This document shows, piece by piece, positions 31,502 through 35,404 of a stretch of DNA of 35,404 nucleotides (position 1 is its first letter; the number at the start of each line of letters is the position of its first letter). The notes under the pieces were generated by a model. The model had not been told where the DNA came from. It worked only from the letters and a program-made list of their open reading frames with translations, and made no database searches. The translations under genes were made by a program, and so were the position numbers. Source of the stretch: Pseudomonadota bacterium (GTDB lineage: Bacteria > Myxococcota_A > Bradymonadia > Bradymonadales > GCA-2716585); contig SYOX01000150.1 in NCBI GenBank assembly GCA_005804885.1, positions 1 through 35,404 on the forward strand, in the 5' to 3' direction.

Positions 31502-31894
31502 CCCTTCATCTCAGGTTTGCTCAGTGAAGCCTGAAGTCCTGCCGCGCTCGCCGATCGCCCCACGCTCCTCGCACCGCCCCCCACAAGGGGGGACGGGCTC
31601 GTCGGGTGGGGCTTGGAGGCGCGGGGGGGCTGCGCCCGATGGGCGCAGGCCAGCGGGCGGACGAGCGCGGATCGTGGGGTTGGATCGCCGCGTCGAAGTG
31701 GGCCTGTGGATTGGGGTTTTCACGCCCCCTGGTGTCGACATCGGTCTTGCGCTGGCCTGCGACCGACAGGGCGCAGCCCACCCCGCGCTTCTAGCCCCAC
31801 CCGACGAGCCCGTCCCCAACGGGGGCGGTGCGAGGAGCGTGGGGCGATCGTCGCGGGCCTTGGAACCTTCACTGAGCAAACCTGCCCTTCAGCT
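31502..31894. mobile_element. MITE-like palindromic element B with target-site-like flanks
   Basis: The 373-bp stretch 31512-31884 has perfect 18-bp terminal inverted repeats, CAGGTTTGCTCAGTGAAG (31512-31529 and its complement at 31867-31884). Inside, the arms 31512-31655 and 31750-31884 stay very similar, around a 94-nt loop. Immediately outside are CCCTTCATCT (31502-31511) and CCCTTCAGCT (31885-31894), direct repeats matching at 9 of 10 positions, the layout of a target-site duplication. Each arm contains its own hairpins (CCCCCC-ACAA-GGGGGG and CTGCGCCC-GAT-GGGCGCAG on the left, with counterparts on the right). No transposase is encoded. It begins one base after the stop of the nucleotidyltransferase gene, and the remaining junction to 31992 shows nothing else. 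Confidence 0.7.
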
Positions 31895-31992
31895 GCCGGG
31901 GGCGATCGAGGGGCTGGTGCCGGATGCGGAGCCCCCGCCGGGGCCGCGCTGGGGGGATACGAGGGTCGGGATCACGACGCAGGGCGGAGGGT

Positions 31993-34380
31993 CTACAGGG
32001 TCGTCGGGGGCGGCTCGAAGGAGCCCTGCTCGGCCTGGATGATCGCCTGGAGCAGATCGGCGTCGCCCGAGAGCCGCGCGTACTCCTTGGCCAGATCGAT
32101 GTTGGCGCGGAAGCCCGCGCCGTCGCCCTGCGCCTGGGCGAGCATGGCCAGCGAGACGCGCGCCATGGCCGCCAGCCCGAAGCGCGCCGTCTGGAGCGCA
32201 AGCTCGCAGGCCCGCTCCAGCAAGGGGAGCGCCTGATCGGAGTTGGAGCCCAGCAAGAAGCGGCCGCTGACGAAGAAGACCTCCGCCGCGCTGGCGAAGT
32301 CGTCGCCGGCGAGCTGGAGCCTGAGCGCCTCGCTCATCGTGGCGTAGGCCGAGCGGGCGTAGGCCGCCAGCATCATGTCATTGCCCGGCACGTTCATGTA
32401 GAGGCGCGCCACCGAACGGTACGATCCGATCAACTCTGTAATGTCGTTCATCCGCGCGTACTTATCCGCCGCGCTCATCATCGCGTCGAAGGCCATCTGC
32501 CGATCGCCCCGGGCGAGGTGGAGGTTGAAGGAGAGCTGCTCGACGCGGGCGACGCCGGGGGTGTAGTGCTCGGCTTCGAAGAGGCGCTGGGCTTCGAGAA
32601 AGCCGATCATCGCGCCGTCGAGATCATCGGCCCCGAGGGCCTCCATGGCCTGGTTGAGGCGGATCGTGCCCATGCTGGCGTCCCCGTTGATCTCGGCCAG
32701 GGTGGTGGCCCGGTCGAGGAGCTGACGCCGGGTCGGGTCGTCCCTGTCGGAATGCCAGTAGAAGGTCATCAAAGCATAGTAGATGTCCGAGATGCAGCTG
32801 GACTTCTCCGGGTCGGCCTCCTCGCCCCGGCCGATGGCCGCGCGAGCCTCATCGAGGGCCGGCTTGCAGCCCTCCTCCAGCGCGGCGAGCTCGCGGGCGG
32901 CGTCCTCGGTCTTGCCGGCCTTGTAGAGCACCTCGATGTAGGCCCGGTGGGCGTGGGTGGCGTAGACGCCCTCGCCGAGCGACTTGCGCAGGGTGTAGAA
33001 GCGCTCGGCCTCGTCGAGGCTGAGCTCCATGCGATCGATCTCTTCGAAGAGGGCCATCAGGGTGCCGACCGCGTTGATGACCGCCGGGGTGTCCTTGAGC
33101 GACTCGGCCCTGGCGACGTCCTCCTGGACGGTGCGCAGCGCCTCCCAGTTCTGATTGGCCTGGCTCCAGCGCATGGCGAGCTGATCGCGGGCGTGCCAGC
33201 GGTTCGGCCCGTCCCAGCCGCCCTGCCCCAGGGTGGTCTCCAGCAGGAAGATCGCCGCCTCGTTCTCGCCCCGGTGCGTCAGCGCGGCGGCCACGAGGTT
33301 GTGGAAGACCGGCGACAGGGTCGAAGTCTCCGAGGCGGGGCCCGCGATCATGCCCTCCTCGGGCGTCGCCGCGATCATGCTGTGCGCCACGCTCAGGCCC
33401 GTGCTGGCGTAGTTGAAGACGATCTTGTCCTGCGCGACCGCCGCGCCGAGCAGCAGCCTCGGCGCCTCGACGAAGTCCTGGCCCGATCGGCGCCCGAAGG
33501 CCGGGCTGCGCGGGTCCGGCGCGCTGTCGATGCCCTCGGCCCGCAGGCCTTCGAAGCCGCCCTCGGCGATGTAGGCCGTGAGCGCCTCGACGATCTCGTC
33601 TCGCATCGCCGCGTCGCCGCCCACCGGCGTGCCGACCTGGATCAGGGTCGCCTTGGGGCGCTCGACGAGCCCCGGCCCGGTGAAGAGCGCCCATTGCCCC
33701 TCGGCCGCCTCGCCGCCCGGGCCGCCCTCGTGCGTCACCGCCACCAGAGCGCTCTTCTTGTCCACGTCCTGCACCGAGGCGAAGCCGACGAGGCGCTGGC
33801 CGAGCCGCGCGCCGCCGACCGTCGGGGACAGGAGCGCGAAGCGGTCGCCGGGCTGGACCCCGTCCAGCGCCCCCAGGCTCAAGACCCCCTTGCCCTCCCG
33901 GACCTCGCGCAGGAGGCCGACGCCCTTGCCGATCTTCGGCGGCACGGCCTTCTTCCACAGCTCCGCGCGGGCTCCCTTGAAGGCCCCTCCTGGCATCAAG
34001 TAGAGCGGCTGGACCAGCGCCACCTGCGACGGGAAGACCCGGGTGACGTTGACGAAGCCGACCCGCGGGCGCTCGCCGGCCTTGTCCGACCACACGCCGC
34101 CGTAGCTCAGCGCGACGCCGTCGCCCACCTGAAGATCGCCGCCCAGACCCAGGACGTAGAGCAGGCCGTCGGTGTGCTGCACCAGGACCGGCCCCTCGGC
34201 CCCATCGGGCGCCGAGATCCCGGAGGGCGGGTCGGTCGGCAGCACCTCGGGCATGACGATCGGCGGCATCGCCCTGGCCGCGCCGCCGCTCTGGCACCCC
34301 GACAGCCCCCCGAGCGCCGCCACGAGGCCGATGAGCGCGCCCCTCCACGCTTCAAACCGCGCGCCATGACCCCTCATCAT
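31993..34380 (-). CDS. TPR-type lipoprotein
   Basis: 795 residues. ATG start (a second ATG follows at once) with GGAGGAG 5 nt upstream. The signal peptide ends in a canonical lipobox LSGC (Cys29), so it is anchored in a membrane. Residues 40-300 form a beta-rich region (GDLQVGDGVALSYGGVWSD and VQPGDRFALLSP are similar short repeats, the pattern of small beta barrels in envelope proteins). Residues about 370-790 are TPR-like helix pairs that can be seen as FYTLRKSLGEGVYATHAHRAYIEVLYKAGKTEDAARELAALEEG and later units. No catalytic motif is visible. It is divergent from the 44-residue membrane protein. Likely an envelope scaffold; specific role unknown. Confidence 0.82.
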   Translation of the reverse strand: MMRGHGARFEAWRGALIGLVAALGGLSGCQSGGAARAMPPIVMPEVLPTDPPSGISAPDGAEGPVLVQHTDGLLYVLGLGGDLQVGDGVALSYGGVWSDKAGERPRVGFVNVTRVFPSQVALVQPLYLMPGGAFKGARAELWKKAVPPKIGKGVGLLREVREGKGVLSLGALDGVQPGDRFALLSPTVGGARLGQRLVGFASVQDVDKKSALVAVTHEGGPGGEAAEGQWALFTGPGLVERPKATLIQVGTPVGGDAAMRDEIVEALTAYIAEGGFEGLRAEGIDSAPDPRSPAFGRRSGQDFVEAPRLLLGAAVAQDKIVFNYASTGLSVAHSMIAATPEEGMIAGPASETSTLSPVFHNLVAAALTHRGENEAAIFLLETTLGQGGWDGPNRWHARDQLAMRWSQANQNWEALRTVQEDVARAESLKDTPAVINAVGTLMALFEEIDRMELSLDEAERFYTLRKSLGEGVYATHAHRAYIEVLYKAGKTEDAARELAALEEGCKPALDEARAAIGRGEEADPEKSSCISDIYYALMTFYWHSDRDDPTRRQLLDRATTLAEINGDASMGTIRLNQAMEALGADDLDGAMIGFLEAQRLFEAEHYTPGVARVEQLSFNLHLARGDRQMAFDAMMSAADKYARMNDITELIGSYRSVARLYMNVPGNDMMLAAYARSAYATMSEALRLQLAGDDFASAAEVFFVSGRFLLGSNSDQALPLLERACELALQTARFGLAAMARVSLAMLAQAQGDGAGFRANIDLAKEYARLSGDADLLQAIIQAEQGSFEPPPTTL

Positions 34381-34482
34381 CCTGTCTCCTCCTGCTCCTG
34401 GCTCACCGAACCGTCCACGTCGAATCCTTCAATGCCGCCTACCCGGCCTTCATTCCTTGCCGCAGCCCGGTCACCGTCGACA

Positions 34483-34511
34483 CCTTTAGGCTCCCGATGC
34501 CCGCCTGGCAA
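34483..34511 (-). promoter_or_regulatory. Possible promoter for the TPR lipoprotein gene
   Basis: On the minus strand TTGCCA (34511-34506), a 17-bp spacer, and TAAAGG (34488-34483). The -10 is a poor match to TATAAT. It would give a leader of about 95 nt. Confidence 0.35.
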
Positions 34512-34637
34512 GGAGAGGCTGGGGCCAGGTCAAGCGGCGCGCACTTTTATTCACCCCCCGCTGAACCCGTGGTACGAATCGGATTGCGCGCACGCTGCCA
34601 GACAACTTGAACAACACCCTCGATGAGGAGCGCAAGC

Positions 34638-34772
34638 ATGGAAGCTCTCAGCGTCATCGTCGCCCTGACTCTGGGCGGACTCGTCGGCGTCGGCATCTCC
34701 GCGATAGGACTGCGCGCCATGCTCTCTTTGATGCCCTCGAAGCACCGCGATCAGGGCGCAGGCGCGGCCTGA
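34638..34772 (+). CDS. 44-residue single-span membrane microprotein
   Basis: The ATG at 34638 has GAGGAG 7 nt upstream and opens a frame of 44 residues to TGA at 34772. Residues 4-24 are hydrophobic and glycine-rich (LSVIVALTLGGLVGVGISAIG), followed by a basic patch (SKHRDQ). This is the expected form of a small inner-membrane protein with its C-terminus inside. It overlaps the 3' end of the convergent helicase gene by 22 nt. It is probably missed by length-limited gene callers. No family is recognised. The strong Shine-Dalgarno is the main evidence that it is translated. Confidence 0.6.
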   Translation: MEALSVIVALTLGGLVGVGISAIGLRAMLSLMPSKHRDQGAGAA

Positions 34773-35404
34773 TCGTCGCCCTCCTCCAGCCGCCAGACCT
34801 CGACGAGCGGCGATCCAGCGCCGCCTGAGCCTATCCCCAGCTCCTTGAGCAGCGGCGAAGGCCCCAGGCCGATCGTCTGGCCCCTGCTCGTGCGGCCTGA
34901 GCGCGGGTAGGTCAGCACCAGCAGCTCCCGCGCCCGCGTCATGGCGACGTGCAGCAGGCGCCGCTCCTCCTCCATCTCCGCCTCGGGCGGCGCCTCCCAG
35001 CCCCTCGGGAAGCGCCCCTCGGCCACGCCCACCACGAAGACCACGGGCCACTCCAGGCCCTTGGCCTTGTGGATCGTCGACAGGCACAGCCGATCGGCCC
35101 CGGCGGCCGCGTTGACCAGCACCCGGCCTCGCTCCGAGGTCATCAGGGAGGCCGCCTCCAGCATCGCCCCCAGCGACTCGAAGCCGCGCGCCCAGGAGGC
35201 CGCCGCCTCCAGATCCGCCTTGCGGGCGGCCTGATCCCCCCGACTGGACACGCACAGCGCCCCGAACCAGCCTTCGACCGCGGCGGCGACCCAGTCGCCC
35301 GGCGTCGACCCGTCGGCCGCCGCCATCAGCGCCGCCAACCCCTCCGCCGAGGCCCGCGCCCTCCCTGAGACCGCCGCCGCGCTCCCGGCCAGCGCCGCCG
35401 CCGC
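34751..35404 (-). CDS. UvrD/PcrA-type superfamily 1 helicase (C-terminal part)
   Basis: 217 residues of a reading frame that is open to the window edge, so the N-terminal ATPase core is missing from view. The fragment contains the late helicase motifs: STIHKAKGLEWPVVFVVG (motif V, with the conserved KGLE) and EEERRLLHVAMTRARELL (motif VI, arginine finger). The C-terminal 50 residues are not conserved in a way I can name. The family uses ATP to unwind DNA in repair and replication restart (UvrD, PcrA, Rep, or the AddA/RecB side group). The rest of the gene lies to the right. Its stop overlaps the 44-residue gene on the other strand. Confidence 0.88.
   Translation of the reverse strand, partial: AAAALAGSAAAVSGRARASAEGLAALMAAADGSTPGDWVAAAVEGWFGALCVSSRGDQAARKADLEAAASWARGFESLGAMLEAASLMTSERGRVLVNAAAGADRLCLSTIHKAKGLEWPVVFVVGVAEGRFPRGWEAPPEAEMEEERRLLHVAMTRARELLVLTYPRSGRTSRGQTIGLGPSPLLKELGIGSGGAGSPLVEVWRLEEGDDQAAPAP

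Noticed and set aside
31511-32236. Reading frames within element B on both strands
   Set aside because: Similar peptides arise on both strands because the arms are inverted copies. No ribosome site or domain is present.
31924-34626. Long plus-strand reading frame opposite the TPR lipoprotein
   Set aside because: No motif or ribosome site. The minus strand has a strong Shine-Dalgarno, a canonical lipobox and TPR units.

Overview
The window is high-GC bacterial DNA with densely packed genes, often in overlapping operons. The gene content suggests a Myxococcota-type organism (for example Bradymonadia or Polyangia): a very large Ser/Thr kinase-ATPase-TPR protein, cysteine-rich lipoproteins built from repeated C-x-D-x-D-C units, tandem multihaem cytochromes c, an OmpA-type surface protein, and a partner-switching (STAS/HATPase/SpoIIE) operon. 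This assignment is inferred from gene style. No rRNA, tRNA or other phylogenetic marker is present.

Layout. 1-2517 (+): the ATPase (cut by the window edge) and two permeases of a Mn/Zn/Fe-type ABC importer. 2518-3217: a non-coding tail-to-tail junction holding a palindromic MITE-like element and smaller repeats. 3218-8656 (-): a cysteine-rich lipoprotein, an acidic-repeat membrane protein, a beta-propeller-like protein and an sn-glycerol-1-phosphate dehydrogenase. 8760-10815 (+): a DedA membrane protein, a small protein resembling sigma-70 region 4, and a four-helix membrane protein. 10907-14614 (+): the kinase-ATPase-TPR protein. 14615-14924: a 16-bp tandem-repeat junction. 14925-17002 (-): two nonahaem cytochromes c in a translationally coupled pair. 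17148-27269 (-): a seven-gene operon. 27620-30190 (-): a HEAT-type exported protein and a cysteine-rich lipoprotein metalloprotease. 30469-31500 (+): a sugar-phosphate nucleotidyltransferase. 31501-31992: a second palindromic MITE-like element. 31993-34380 (-): a TPR lipoprotein. 34638-34772 (+): a 44-residue membrane microprotein. 34751-35404 (-): the C-terminal part of a UvrD-type helicase.

The most interesting unit is the seven-gene operon at 17148-27269. It joins an outer-membrane OmpA/beta-barrel protein, a membrane-tethered STAS protein with a zinc-ribbon-like insert, a PAS protein, a two-TM HAMP/SpoIIE phosphatase, a periplasmic TPR protein, a PhnD-like periplasmic binding protein, and an RsbW-type HATPase with a receiver-like N-terminus. 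It looks like a complete envelope-to-cytoplasm partner switch with no sigma factor, regulator or transporter encoded beside it. Its promoter matches the sigma-70 consensus well (TTGACA-17-TATCAC).

The second theme is non-coding. All three long tail-to-tail junctions carry structured repeats. Two of them hold large imperfect palindromes with terminal inverted repeats and flanking 10-11 bp direct repeats that look like target-site duplications. In the first palindrome a hairpin is kept in both arms by paired base changes.
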